Below, piece by piece: positions 1 to 7,859 of a stretch of 45,893 bases of DNA. The stretch spans positions 1 to 45,893 of the forward strand of contig CAZTSJ010000270.1 of the NCBI GenBank assembly GCA_964616875.1. Reading direction: 5' to 3'. Numbering within the stretch: position 1 is the first letter of the stretch; the number at the start of each line of letters is the position of its first letter. The stretch is from RBG-16-66-20 sp964616875 (GTDB taxonomy: Bacteria; Pseudomonadota; Gammaproteobacteria; Burkholderiales; SG8-39). The translations under genes and the position numbers were made by a program. Under the pieces are notes generated by a model. That model did not search any database and was not told the DNA's origin. It was given only the letters and a program-made list of their open reading frames with translations.

Positions 1-828
1 GCGCTCAAGCAGGCCGCGCCGCGCGTGCGCGCGCTGGCGCACTTCGGCCATGCGAAGGTGGATGGCAAGCTGATGGACGCGCTGCCGAAACTGGAAATCA
101 TCTCCAACTTCGGCGTCGGCGTGGACCAGATCGACCTCGATGCGGCAAAGAAGCGCAAGGTCATCGTCACCAACACGCCCGACGTGCTGAACGATTGCGT
201 CGCGGACACAGCGCTCGCGCTGGTGCTCAATACGCTGCGCAAGTTCCCGCAGTCGGAGGTTTACGTGCGCGCGGGGCTGTGGCCGACGCGCGGCGCCTAC
301 CCGCTCGCCACCTCGATCGGCGGCAAGACGCTGGGCATCCTCGGCCTGGGCCGCATCGGCGAGGCGATCGCCAGGCGCGCGCTGGCCTTCGGCATGAAGA
401 TCCGCTACCACAACCGCAACAAGAAGGATGTGCCCTACGCCTACGACGCCGATCCGGTCGCGCTGGCGAAGAATTCCGATGTGCTGCTGATCGTCACTCC
501 CGGCGGCGCGGGCACCGCCAAGCTGGTCAACGCCCAAGTGCTCGACGCACTGGGCCCGCAGGGCTACCTGGTGAACGTGGCGCGCGGTTCGGTGGTGGAC
601 GAAGCGGTGCTGCTGCGCTATCTGCAGGAGAAAAAAATCGCCGGCGCGGGGCTCGACGTCTTCGAGCACGAACCCAATGTTCCGGCCGGGTTCTTCACGC
701 TGGACAACGCGGTGCTCTTCCCGCACGTCGCTAGCGCCACGGTGGAGACGCGCAAGGCCATGGGCGATCTGCAGGTGGAGAATCTGCACCTGCACTTCGC
801 CGGCAAGCCGGTCAAGACGCCGGTCTAG
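1..828 (+). CDS. D-2-hydroxyacid dehydrogenase, 5'-truncated by the window edge
   Basis: Oxidoreductase of the D-isomer-specific 2-hydroxyacid dehydrogenase family (glyoxylate/hydroxypyruvate reductase-like), which reduces 2-oxoacids with NAD(P)H in the cytoplasm. The frame is open from base 1, and a GTG at 25 is only an internal candidate, so the true start lies outside the window; family members are about 310 aa and 275 are visible. Seen: the Rossmann motif GILGLGRIGEAI (bases about 337-372), the catalytic Arg in NVARGSVVDE, the Glu in GLDVFEHEP and the catalytic His in FPHVASAT. A Bug-type solute receptor follows 29 bases downstream, which suggests a role in hydroxy- or oxo-acid use. Exact substrate cannot be read from the sequence. 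Confidence 0.93.
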   Translation, partial: ALKQAAPRVRALAHFGHAKVDGKLMDALPKLEIISNFGVGVDQIDLDAAKKRKVIVTNTPDVLNDCVADTALALVLNTLRKFPQSEVYVRAGLWPTRGAYPLATSIGGKTLGILGLGRIGEAIARRALAFGMKIRYHNRNKKDVPYAYDADPVALAKNSDVLLIVTPGGAGTAKLVNAQVLDALGPQGYLVNVARGSVVDEAVLLRYLQEKKIAGAGLDVFEHEPNVPAGFFTLDNAVLFPHVASATVETRKAMGDLQVENLHLHFAGKPVKTPV

Positions 829-830
829 GC

Positions 831-836
831 TAGAAT
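831..836 (+). promoter_or_regulatory. -10-like TAGAAT ahead of the Bug receptor gene
   Basis: TAGAAT lies 21 bases before the ATG at 858, and a strong Shine-Dalgarno run (AGGAGGAGG, 846-854) sits between them. I see no convincing -35 hexamer at 17 bases upstream, so this is a weak call; the gene may also be read through from the dehydrogenase. Confidence 0.35.
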
Positions 837-857
837 TTCCGATTCAGGAGGAGGACC

Positions 858-1814
858 ATGAAACTGCTGCTCGCTGCGCTTGCGTTCGCGATATCCGCCA
901 CCGCCCAGGCCCAGGCCTGGCCGTCCCGCCCGATCAAGTACGTGGTCAATTTCGCCCCCGGCGGCACCACCGACATCCTGGCGCGCATGATCGCGCCGAA
1001 GCTCTCGGAGGCGCTCGGACAGCCGGTAATTGTGGAAAACCGGGCCGGCGCGGGCGGCAACGTGGGCGCCGAAGCGGTCGCGAAATCGGCGCCAGACGGC
1101 TACACCATCGGCGCCGGCACCGTCAGTTCCCATGCGATCAATGTTTCGCTGTATTCGAAACTGCCCTACGACGTGCTCAAGGATTTCGCGCCGATTACGC
1201 TGCTCGCTTCGTTGCCCAACATGCTGGTGATCCATCCGAGCATCCCGGCCAACAACGTCCAGGAGCTGATTGCGCTCCTGAAGGCGAACCCGAACAAGCA
1301 CTCCTTCGGTTCGGCCGGCAACGGCACTTCGCAGCACATGTCGGGCGAGCTGTTCAAGACCATGACCGGGGTGCAGATGCAGCACATCCCGTACAAGGGC
1401 AGCGGCCCAATGATTCCGGATCTGCTCGGCGGCGTGATCTCGATGAGCTTCGAGAATCTCACCACCGCCTACCCGCCCGCCAAGCAGGGCAGGTTAAAGG
1501 CGCTGGCCGTCACCAGCGCGAAGCGCTCGTTTCTCGCGCCCGAGGTGCCGACGCTGGCCGAGGCGGGCCTTACCGGCTACGACATCAGCTCGTGGCAGGC
1601 GCTGTTCGCCCCTGCAGGCGTTCCGAAGCCGATCCTGGATCGCCTCTACGCCGAGACCGCCAAGGCGCTGAAGGCTCCTGACGTCGCCAAGCGCCTGCAG
1701 GATCTGGGGCTGGACGCGGGCGGCATCACCCCGGAAGAGATGTCGGCCAAGCTGCGCGAGGACATCCCGCGCCTAGGCAAAATCGTGCGGGACTCCGGCG
1801 CGAAAGTGGACTAG
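858..1814 (+). CDS. Bug/TctC-type periplasmic solute-binding receptor
   Basis: 318 aa, the usual length for the tripartite tricarboxylate transporter receptor (Bug, PF03401) family, which binds carboxylates or similar small molecules in the periplasm. An N-terminal signal peptide (MKLLLAALAFAISATAQAQA) is followed by the family signature WPSRPIKYVVNFAPGGTTD, with VENRAGAGGNVG and the PDGYT motif near residue 80. The start is fixed by AGGAGGAGG four bases upstream. No TctA/TctB membrane subunits are nearby, so it is an orphan receptor. It follows a 2-hydroxyacid dehydrogenase. Its stop codon shares the palindrome CTAG (1811-1814) with the stop of the convergent VOC gene. Ligand unknown. Confidence 0.93.
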   Translation: MKLLLAALAFAISATAQAQAWPSRPIKYVVNFAPGGTTDILARMIAPKLSEALGQPVIVENRAGAGGNVGAEAVAKSAPDGYTIGAGTVSSHAINVSLYSKLPYDVLKDFAPITLLASLPNMLVIHPSIPANNVQELIALLKANPNKHSFGSAGNGTSQHMSGELFKTMTGVQMQHIPYKGSGPMIPDLLGGVISMSFENLTTAYPPAKQGRLKALAVTSAKRSFLAPEVPTLAEAGLTGYDISSWQALFAPAGVPKPILDRLYAETAKALKAPDVAKRLQDLGLDAGGITPEEMSAKLREDIPRLGKIVRDSGAKVD

Positions 1815-2206
1815 GCCGGCGCGGATTCCGCGCGGTCGTAGTCGATCTCGATCTTGGCATCGTTCGGGTCGAAGAAAAACAGCTGCCAGGTGCCGTATTC
1901 CGGCAGCCGGCGAAGTTCGTACGCAACGTTCTTTCGTTTCAGCTTGGCCACCGCCCCAGCGAGGTCTTTGCCGCTGTAGGCCATGTGGTCGAGCACGCCC
2001 CGCACCAGCCTCTCCTTCTTGATCCCCGCGACGATGTGCAGGATCGGGTGGGGTCCCTTGCCGCCATCGGCGTAAAGCCAGGCGCCGGGAAAGGTGAACG
2101 GCGGGCGCGCGCCGGGCTTCAGGTTGAGGTGTTCGTCGTAAAACGCCAGCGTCGCCGGCAGGTCGTCGGTGAGGACGGTGAAATGGTTTACCGCGGTCAC
2201 CGTCAT
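1811..2206 (-). CDS. VOC (glyoxalase/dioxygenase fold) family protein
   Basis: 131 aa, one vicinal-oxygen-chelate unit of two beta-alpha-beta-beta-beta modules. It opens with VNHFTVLTDDLPATLAFYDEHL, typical of glyoxalase/bleomycin-resistance proteins, and ends with WQLFFFDPNDAKIEIDYD, where the Glu of IEI is a usual metal ligand; His in VNHFTV is another. Reaction and substrate cannot be assigned. It lies one base downstream of the SPFH gene, with AAGGGG of the upstream gene's 3' end acting as its ribosome-binding site, so it is the last gene of the NfeD-SPFH unit. Confidence 0.85.
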   Translation of the reverse strand: MTVTAVNHFTVLTDDLPATLAFYDEHLNLKPGARPPFTFPGAWLYADGGKGPHPILHIVAGIKKERLVRGVLDHMAYSGKDLAGAVAKLKRKNVAYELRRLPEYGTWQLFFFDPNDAKIEIDYDRAESAPA

Positions 2207-2207
2207 C

Positions 2208-3209
2208 TCATGCCCCTTTGGCCGTGGCCTGCGCGTGCTTGGTCTTGTCGAGCACCGTCATCGCGGTAGCGACGATGCCGGCCACGTCTCCCGCGCTCGC
2301 CGGGAGGATCAGGGTGTTGGTGGTCCTGGCGAGACTAGCGAAGGCGGCGACGTATTCCTGCGCCACCTTGAGGTTGGCCGCATCCATGCCGCCCTTGTCG
2401 CTGATCGCCTCGCCCACCGCGCGCACCGCCGCCGCGTTGGCATCGGCGATCAGCCGCAGCGCGGTCGCCTCGCCCTGCGCGCGGTTGATCGCGCTTTGCT
2501 TCTCGCCCTCGGATTCGAGGATCGCCGCCTGGCGCTTGCCGTCGGCGACGTTGATCGCCTGCTGGCGCTCGCCCTCGGACTTCGCAATCAGGGCCCTTTT
2601 TTCGCGCTCCGCGGTGATCTGCGCCTGCATCGCGCGCAGGATCGATTCGGGCGGCGTGATGCTCTTGATCTCGTAGCGCAGCACCTTGATGCCCCAGTTG
2701 CGGCCGGCCTCGTCGAGCGCGGCGACGATGCTGCGGTTGATGTCCTCGCGCGACTCGAAACTCTTGTCGAGCTCCATCTTGCCGATCACGCTCCTAAGCG
2801 TCGTCTGCGCGAGCTGGGTGATCGCCGCGATGTAGTTCGCCGAACCGTAGGAAGCGAGCCGCGGATCGGTCACCTGGTAATACAGAACCCCGTCGACCGC
2901 GAGCTGTGTGTTGTCCTTGGTGATGCAGACCTGCTCGGGCACGTCGAGCGGCACCTCTTTGAGCGAATGCAGGTAGGCGACCCGGTCCATGAACGGGATG
3001 ATCAGGTTCAGACCGGGCTCGAGCACCGCGTGGAATTTCCCGAGCCGCTCCACCACATAGGCGAACTGCTGCGGCACGATGCGCACGCCCTCGATCACAA
3101 ACGCGGCCACCAACGCAATGAAGAACACCCAGACCGCGTAGCCGCGCGTTTCCGGTATGGCGCCCGTGATCGCAGTCAGGACGATGGCGATAATCAGTTT
3201 GGAAAGCAT
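2208..3209 (-). CDS. SPFH/Band 7 membrane protein (paraslipin, QmcA-like)
   Basis: 333 aa from the ATG at 3209, preceded by a good ribosome-binding site (GAGAGGAAT, five bases away); the open frame continues upstream but without family similarity. One N-terminal membrane region (about residues 1-40), then the SPFH domain starting at EGVRIVPQQFAYVVERLGKF and LEPGLNLIIPFMDRV, then a long Ala/Glu-rich coiled coil (ITAEREKRALIAKSEGERQQ). Members scaffold ring-like membrane assemblies and commonly control FtsH or other membrane proteolysis. The NfeD gene directly upstream is the standard partner of this family. The role in this organism is inferred from that pairing. Confidence 0.92.
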   Translation of the reverse strand: MLSKLIIAIVLTAITGAIPETRGYAVWVFFIALVAAFVIEGVRIVPQQFAYVVERLGKFHAVLEPGLNLIIPFMDRVAYLHSLKEVPLDVPEQVCITKDNTQLAVDGVLYYQVTDPRLASYGSANYIAAITQLAQTTLRSVIGKMELDKSFESREDINRSIVAALDEAGRNWGIKVLRYEIKSITPPESILRAMQAQITAEREKRALIAKSEGERQQAINVADGKRQAAILESEGEKQSAINRAQGEATALRLIADANAAAVRAVGEAISDKGGMDAANLKVAQEYVAAFASLARTTNTLILPASAGDVAGIVATAMTVLDKTKHAQATAKGA

Positions 3210-3285
3210 GGATATTCCTCTCGTTTGTTGGCTTGCCGTCGACACCCGCGCGTGCGCCGTGGTCATGCCGGCCGCACCGCCGGCG

Positions 3286-3711
3286 CTATGCGGGACGACG
3301 GGTCGTGACTTTGAGCGTGTTGCCATTGGCCGTGACTACGTAGAGCATCGCCCCGGCGTCGAGGGCAGCATCTCCATCCACCAGCGCGTCCCAGGAGGTG
3401 CCGCGGTAGTTCACGCGTGCCAGACGCGCGCCCTGGTCAAGCCAGTTTTCAAATTGCGCCGGCTGGCCGGCGTCGACGTTGGGCATCTGCTGCGTTGCAT
3501 TCTTCGCCCGGTAGACATGCACGCCGTAGCAGCCGAACCCCGAAATGACCGCCGCGACAATGGTCTGCACCGGAAAACCCAGGCCGAACCAGGCTGCGAG
3601 GGCCGCGCCGAAGGCCGCGACGCCCAGCACCAGCAGGTAAAAGGTGCCCGTCAGCAACTCGACGATAACCAGCGTCAGGCCCAGGATCGCCCAGATCAGG
3701 TCTTCTTCCAT
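3286..3711 (-). CDS. NfeD-like membrane protein
   Basis: 141 aa. Two or three hydrophobic segments fill residues 5-65 (ILGLTLVIVELLTGTFYLLVLG and a second stretch after AAWFGLGFP), followed by a short OB-fold domain (ARLARVNYRGTSWDALVDGD, TLKVTT) that is typical of the short NfeD1b class. Such proteins pair with SPFH proteins, and the SPFH gene follows after 76 bases. The start ATG is only 25 bases from the divergent hydratase start and lacks a Shine-Dalgarno sequence; a -10-like TAAATT ends six bases before it, suggesting leaderless expression. Confidence 0.9.
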   Translation of the reverse strand: MEEDLIWAILGLTLVIVELLTGTFYLLVLGVAAFGAALAAWFGLGFPVQTIVAAVISGFGCYGVHVYRAKNATQQMPNVDAGQPAQFENWLDQGARLARVNYRGTSWDALVDGDAALDAGAMLYVVTANGNTLKVTTRRPA

Positions 3712-3717
3712 GGGCCT

Positions 3718-3727
3718 AATTTAGAAT
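3718..3727. promoter_or_regulatory. Overlapping divergent -10-like elements
   Basis: Two -10-like hexamers interlock in the 25-base gap between the NfeD and hydratase starts. On the minus strand TAAATT (3723-3718) ends six bases before the NfeD ATG. On the plus strand TAGAAT (3722-3727) ends nine bases before the hydratase ATG at 3737. Any -35 elements would have to lie inside the opposite genes. The overlap implies that the two promoters exclude each other. Confidence 0.45.
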
Positions 3728-3736
3728 TACTTGCCC

Positions 3737-4540
3737 ATGGACGCAACCGAACTCGGCAAAGAACTCATCGACCTGCACGAGCACCCCCGCCAGGTCGCCC
3801 CATTTAACACGCGCTTTCCGGGGCTTACGGCCGAAACCGGCTACGCCGCGGCGCGCGAGTTGCACGCCCATCGCCTCGCGCAGGGCTGGCAGCTGGCCGG
3901 CCGCAAGAACGGCTTCACCAATCGCGGCATCTGGGCGCGCTACGGCGTGAGCGGCCCGATGTGGGGTGCCGTGTACGACCGCACGCTGATCATGGCGCAG
4001 AACAACCGTGCCGTCGTTCCCCTTGCCGGCCTGATGCAGCCGCGCATCGAGCCCGAGATCTGCTTCAAGCTGAAGGCGCCGCCGCCGCGCTCGAGGAATC
4101 CTGCCGCTCTGCTCGAGGCGGTCGAGTGGATCGCGCATTCGATCGAAATCGTCAGTTGCCATCACCCGGATTGGAAAATGACGCTGGCCGACTGCATCGC
4201 GGACAACGCGCTGCATGGGAGGTTGATCGTCGGCACACCGGTAGCTGTGGAAAGAATTGCCGGCCTGGCGGCGGCGCTGCCTTTTTTGAAAGTCGATTTA
4301 TTCAAAAACCGGGAAAAAATAGACCAGGGCGTCGGCGCCAATGTGCTCGACAGCCCGCTGCTTTCTCTCGCATTCCTGGTGGACATTCTTGCCGAGCAGA
4401 AGGGTTCGCCGCCGCTGCAGGCCGGGGAAATCATCACCACCGGCTCCCTCACCGATGCACACGCGGTGCAGGCGGGTGAGACCTGGAGCACCGACCTGCA
4501 TGGATTTGCAGTGCGCGGGCTGGAAATCGAGTTCACATGA
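3737..4540 (+). CDS. 2-keto-4-pentenoate hydratase / oxalocrotonate decarboxylase-like protein
   Basis: 267 aa from ATG 3737 (a TTG two codons upstream is also possible). It belongs to the hydratase/decarboxylase branch of the fumarylacetoacetate hydrolase superfamily, which acts with a divalent metal on 2-oxo-enoates from aromatic ring cleavage. Seen: AGRKNGFTNRGIW near residue 55, the metal-ligand motif RIEPEICFKL around residue 100, and the ending TWSTDLHGFAVRGLEIEF, typical of the family. It overlaps the CoA-transferase gene by ATGA, so the two are translationally coupled and the glutathione transferase follows in the same way. Together they look like a small catabolic operon; the true substrate is unknown. 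Confidence 0.87.
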   Translation: MDATELGKELIDLHEHPRQVAPFNTRFPGLTAETGYAAARELHAHRLAQGWQLAGRKNGFTNRGIWARYGVSGPMWGAVYDRTLIMAQNNRAVVPLAGLMQPRIEPEICFKLKAPPPRSRNPAALLEAVEWIAHSIEIVSCHHPDWKMTLADCIADNALHGRLIVGTPVAVERIAGLAAALPFLKVDLFKNREKIDQGVGANVLDSPLLSLAFLVDILAEQKGSPPLQAGEIITTGSLTDAHAVQAGETWSTDLHGFAVRGLEIEFT

Positions 4541-5736
4541 AAAGGCCTCTCGAGGGCATCACCGTGGTCGGCCTTGAGCAGGTCATTGCGGGCCCGTTCT
4601 GCACGCGCCAGCTGGCGGATCTCGGCGCGCGCGTCATCAAGATCGAGCGCCCGGACGGCGGCGACTCCGCGCGCGGCTATGACCGCACAGTGAAGGGGAT
4701 GTCGTCGCATTTCGTCTGGGTGAACCGCTCCAAGGAAAGCCTGACGCTGGACGTGAAGCATCCGGAAGCAAAACTCGTCCTGGAGAAACTGCTGCAGAAA
4801 GCGGATGTCTTCGTCCAGAATCTCGCCCCCGGTGCAGCCGAGCGGCTCGGGCTTGGGGCGGCCGAGCTGCGCGCGAAATTCCCGCGGCTCATCTGGTGCG
4901 GCATCTCCGGCTACGGCCCGGCCGGCCCCTACGCGCAAAAGAAAGCCTACGACCTGCTGGTGCAATGCGAGGCCGGCCTGCTGTCGGTGACCGGCACCCC
5001 GGCGGAGCCCGCCAAGGCCGGCATCCCGGTGGCCGACATCGCCGCCGGCATGTACGCCTTCTCCTCCATCCTCGCCGCGCTCTACCGCCGGCAGCACGAG
5101 GGCGTCGGCGCGACGCTCGACATCACCATGCTCGAATCGCTCGGCGAGTGGATGGGCTTCCCGGCCTATTTCACCGCCTACGGCGGCGCGCCGCCGCCGC
5201 GCTCGGGCGCGCACCACGCCACCGTCGTGCCCTACGGCCCGTTCCGGGCGGGCGACGGCGGCACGGTATTCCTCGCGATCCAGAACGAACGGGAATTCGA
5301 GCGGTTTTGCGATGGAGTGCTTTTGAATTCAGGGTTGAAAGCCGATGCAAGGTTTTCAAGCGGCCCTGCCAGAGCGCAAAATCGTGACGCGATGCATGCC
5401 GAAATAGAGAAAATATTCCTGAAATTGAAAGCAGAAGAAATTCTCAACCGGCTTGAGAAGGCCGACATAGCCAATGCGAAACTGAACTCCGTGCAGGAGT
5501 TCTGGGACCACCCGCAACTGGAAGCGCGCGACCGCTGGCGCGAGGTGGGCTCGCCCGCCGGCCCGGTGGAGGCGATGAAGCCTCCCTTCAACCTGGACGG
5601 CTTCGAACCGCGCATGGACGCGATCCCCGCACCGGGCGCGCACAGCCGCGCGATTCTCGCGGAACTGGGTTTTACCGCTGCGGAAATCCGCAAAATGGTG
5701 CAGGAAAAAATCATCCAGGAGGAAGGAAAACCATGA
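4537..5736 (+). CDS. Class III CoA-transferase (CaiB/BaiF family)
   Basis: 399 aa, full length. Family III CoA-transferases move CoA between carboxylic acids through an aspartyl-CoA thioester in an interlocked dimer. Seen: the N-terminal signature GLEQVIAGPFCTRQLADLGA followed by VIKIERPDGGDSAR, the SKESLTLDVKHPEA segment, CGISGYGPAGPYA, and GATLDITMLESL, whose Asp matches the catalytic Asp. It overlaps the hydratase before it and the glutathione transferase after it by ATGA. Base composition dips at 5290-5470 (Lys/Glu/Asn-rich segment), but the frame is continuous. It may instead be an alpha-methylacyl-CoA racemase-like member. Confidence 0.92.
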   Translation: MKRPLEGITVVGLEQVIAGPFCTRQLADLGARVIKIERPDGGDSARGYDRTVKGMSSHFVWVNRSKESLTLDVKHPEAKLVLEKLLQKADVFVQNLAPGAAERLGLGAAELRAKFPRLIWCGISGYGPAGPYAQKKAYDLLVQCEAGLLSVTGTPAEPAKAGIPVADIAAGMYAFSSILAALYRRQHEGVGATLDITMLESLGEWMGFPAYFTAYGGAPPPRSGAHHATVVPYGPFRAGDGGTVFLAIQNEREFERFCDGVLLNSGLKADARFSSGPARAQNRDAMHAEIEKIFLKLKAEEILNRLEKADIANAKLNSVQEFWDHPQLEARDRWREVGSPAGPVEAMKPPFNLDGFEPRMDAIPAPGAHSRAILAELGFTAAEIRKMVQEKIIQEEGKP

Positions 5737-6392
5737 ACCTCGAACTGTATTTCGCCCCCGGCGCCTGCTCGTTCGTGCCGCATGTCGCGCTGGAGGCCGT
5801 CAAGGCCGCCACCGGCCAGGCTTTCGCGCCGAAGCTCGTCAAGCTGCACAAGGGCGAACACAAGACCCCCGAGTACCTCGCGATCAACCCGAACGGGCAG
5901 GTGCCGGTGCTGGTGGTGGACGGAAAACCGCTCAGCCAGATCGTCGCCATTTGCGACTTCCTGGATCGCAGCTTTCCCGAGGCGGGCCTGCTGCCGGCCG
6001 AACCGGGCGCGCGTGCCCAGGCGCTATCGCTACTGGCGTGGATGAACAACACCGTGCATCCGACCTTCAGCCGCGCGTTCCGCGCCGCGGACTACGTCGA
6101 AAGCGAATCCGCGCAGGCCGAGGTGAGGAAAATCGCGCAGGCACGCTATCGCAAGCTGCTCGAACGCATCCAGGGCCTGGTCGCGAACGCGAAGGGCTAC
6201 TGGTTTGGCGAGCGCATCACCCCGCACGACGCATATGCCTGGACACTCCTGCGCTGGGGCGGCTACGCCGGCGTCGACCCGAAGTCGCTGCCTGCCTACC
6301 TCGCCTACGCCGAGCGCGTCATGCAGGCCCCGCCTGTGGCCACGGCGCTCGAGCGCGAGCGGGTAAAGCTCGATACCTACAAGCTCAGTTGA
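5733..6392 (+). CDS. Glutathione S-transferase, beta-class-like
   Basis: 219 aa with an N-terminal thioredoxin-fold domain (residues 1-80) and a helical C-terminal domain. The start MNLELYFAPGACSFVPHVAL carries the Cys (residue 12) used by bacterial beta-class transferases, and NPNGQVPVLVVDGKPLSQ contains the cis-Pro that binds glutathione. The last of three coupled genes (ATGA overlap with the CoA-transferase), so it may handle a glutathione adduct or detoxify an intermediate of the same route. Its 3' end overlaps the convergent TM2 gene by eight bases. Confidence 0.92.
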   Translation: MNLELYFAPGACSFVPHVALEAVKAATGQAFAPKLVKLHKGEHKTPEYLAINPNGQVPVLVVDGKPLSQIVAICDFLDRSFPEAGLLPAEPGARAQALSLLAWMNNTVHPTFSRAFRAADYVESESAQAEVRKIAQARYRKLLERIQGLVANAKGYWFGERITPHDAYAWTLLRWGGYAGVDPKSLPAYLAYAERVMQAPPVATALERERVKLDTYKLS

Positions 6393-6606
6393 ACTTGAGG
6401 GTATTGCCTTCTTTATCCGTGAACTTCTGCATGATGATGATGATGAAATCGATCAGGTTCCAGATGCCCAGCCCGCCCAGGGTCAGCAGCATCAGAATCC
6501 CGGTCCCGATCTTGCCGACGTAGAACCGGTGCACGCCCAGAAAGCCGATGAAGAAGCAAAGCAGCGCCGCTACGGTATTGCTCTTGTCGCTCGTGCCATC
6601 CGCCAT
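6385..6606 (-). CDS. TM2-domain membrane protein
   Basis: 73 aa. The TM2 domain fills the protein: two membrane helices joined by a short turn, with KSNTVAALLCFFIGFLGVHRFY, then KIGTGILMLLTLGGLGIWNLIDF, which contains the characteristic DRF-like HRFY and the GGxxxxWxLID pattern. The start has AAGGGGATC upstream. It is 16 bases downstream of the DGQHR-domain gene, so the two are probably co-transcribed. Molecular role of TM2 proteins in bacteria is not settled. Confidence 0.9.
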   Translation of the reverse strand: MADGTSDKSNTVAALLCFFIGFLGVHRFYVGKIGTGILMLLTLGGLGIWNLIDFIIIIMQKFTDKEGNTLKFN

Positions 6607-6622
6607 GACGATCCCCTTTGGT

Positions 6623-7753
6623 TTAGGACTTCTTGCTGACCTCGATGCTGGCCGCCCGGGCGAGGTCGCGGTGCACCCGCGCCACCCGCTCCACCTCGCC
6701 TTTGGCGGGGAAGCGCTCGTAGAAGCCCTCGTCGCGGAACATCTTGCCCATCTCCGCCCAGGGCTTGAGCCGCTCTTCCCAGCGCGCCTGGCGCCCGGCC
6801 TCGGGGCCGTCGTCCTCGCGCGCGAGGTCGGCGCATACCCGGATCATCGCCTTGATGGTGACCGGCCGGGTGACCATGTAGCCGTCCTTGCCCCAGACCG
6901 AATCGCCGAACACGTCCTTGGCCGCCTTGAGGAAGTCGCGCACCAGGCCGTAATAGCGCGGCACCTCCTTCGAGCTGCCGCCCGCGAGCTGGATCGAGCG
7001 CCATTTGCCACGCACCCAGCGGTGCAGTTCGTTGAACAGCTCCGCCTGCAGCACCCACTTGTCGCGCTGGCTGCGGCCGCCCAGGCGGTTGATGCGGTAG
7101 CGCAGCGGGCTGTCGCCTTCGCTGTAGAGCTTCTGCACCAGGCGCGCGGCGAACTTGCGGTCGGGCGCCGCCCAGGAGACCTGCTCGTAGAGGTCGATGA
7201 GGTGGCTCTTGTTGATGCGCGTCGGCGTCGAATTGATGATGACGAACATCTCGGCGGCGAAGTCCTCGCTGCGGCCGTCGAAAATGATGCAGGGCACGCT
7301 GATGGTGGCCGCGTCCTGCGGCCGCTCCAGCATGTAGAAGTGCAGCGCGGCGAGGCGGTGCTGGCCGTCGATGATGAGGAACTTGCTGCCGGGCTCGGTG
7401 AGGTGCCCGGAGCCGGCGCCATCGCCGTTGCCGTTGGAACGGAAATTCAGTTTCTCGCTGGTATAGAGCAGCACGGTGCCGGGGATCGCCGGCTGCGACA
7501 CCGCGGTTTCGTAGAAATTGGTGAGCTGGCGCACTTTGGCGCGCGACAGGCCGCGCTGGAAAGCGCCGTCGGTGCGCTCGATTTTGGAGATGAACTGGGC
7601 GACGTCGTCGTCCTGCGAGATGCGCGCGGCGGCAATCTGCTCGCCCTCGCCGTAAAAACGGCTGATAAAGCGCACCTTGGCGAGCAGGTCCTTCGCCCGG
7701 TACGCGGCGAAGTAGAAAATCCCGTCCTTCTGGCGAATCTGTGTTGCGTGCAT
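6623..7753 (-). CDS. DGQHR-domain protein (DndB-like), not linked to a dnd cluster
   Basis: 376 aa; the start has a strong GGGAGAGG ribosome-binding site. The defining motif FLIIDGQHRLAAL lies at about residues 125-137, followed by ISVPCIIFDGRSEDFAAEMFVIINSTPTRINKSH, which matches the DGQHR/DndB family (ParB/Srx-like superfamily). DndB represses the dnd phosphorothioation operon, but no dndA, C, D or E genes are in the window; only a TM2 gene lies downstream. A -10-like TATATT (7804-7809, minus strand) is present upstream without a clear -35. Function unknown; a DNA-linked or regulatory role is an inference from the family. Confidence 0.8.
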   Translation of the reverse strand: MHATQIRQKDGIFYFAAYRAKDLLAKVRFISRFYGEGEQIAAARISQDDDVAQFISKIERTDGAFQRGLSRAKVRQLTNFYETAVSQPAIPGTVLLYTSEKLNFRSNGNGDGAGSGHLTEPGSKFLIIDGQHRLAALHFYMLERPQDAATISVPCIIFDGRSEDFAAEMFVIINSTPTRINKSHLIDLYEQVSWAAPDRKFAARLVQKLYSEGDSPLRYRINRLGGRSQRDKWVLQAELFNELHRWVRGKWRSIQLAGGSSKEVPRYYGLVRDFLKAAKDVFGDSVWGKDGYMVTRPVTIKAMIRVCADLAREDDGPEAGRQARWEERLKPWAEMGKMFRDEGFYERFPAKGEVERVARVHRDLARAASIEVSKKS

Positions 7754-7859
7754 CGCCTCTCCCTGGGCCTGGCGCCAACCCTCCAGCGGCGCTGCCGGGC
7801 AGAAATATACCCGGGAATAGGACCCTCCGCAGCGAACGGGCGGGGAAAATCCGCGGGGT

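Noticed and set aside
858..1814. A complete tripartite tricarboxylate transporter.
   Set aside because: No TctA or TctB membrane proteins in the window; only receptors are present.
2169..3308. A 379-codon plus-strand open frame opposite the SPFH gene.
   Set aside because: Shadow of the SPFH coding sequence; no motif, no ribosome-binding site.
6623..7753. A phosphorothioation (Dnd) defence locus.
   Set aside because: Only a DGQHR/DndB-like protein is present; no DndA, C, D, E or F-H genes nearby.
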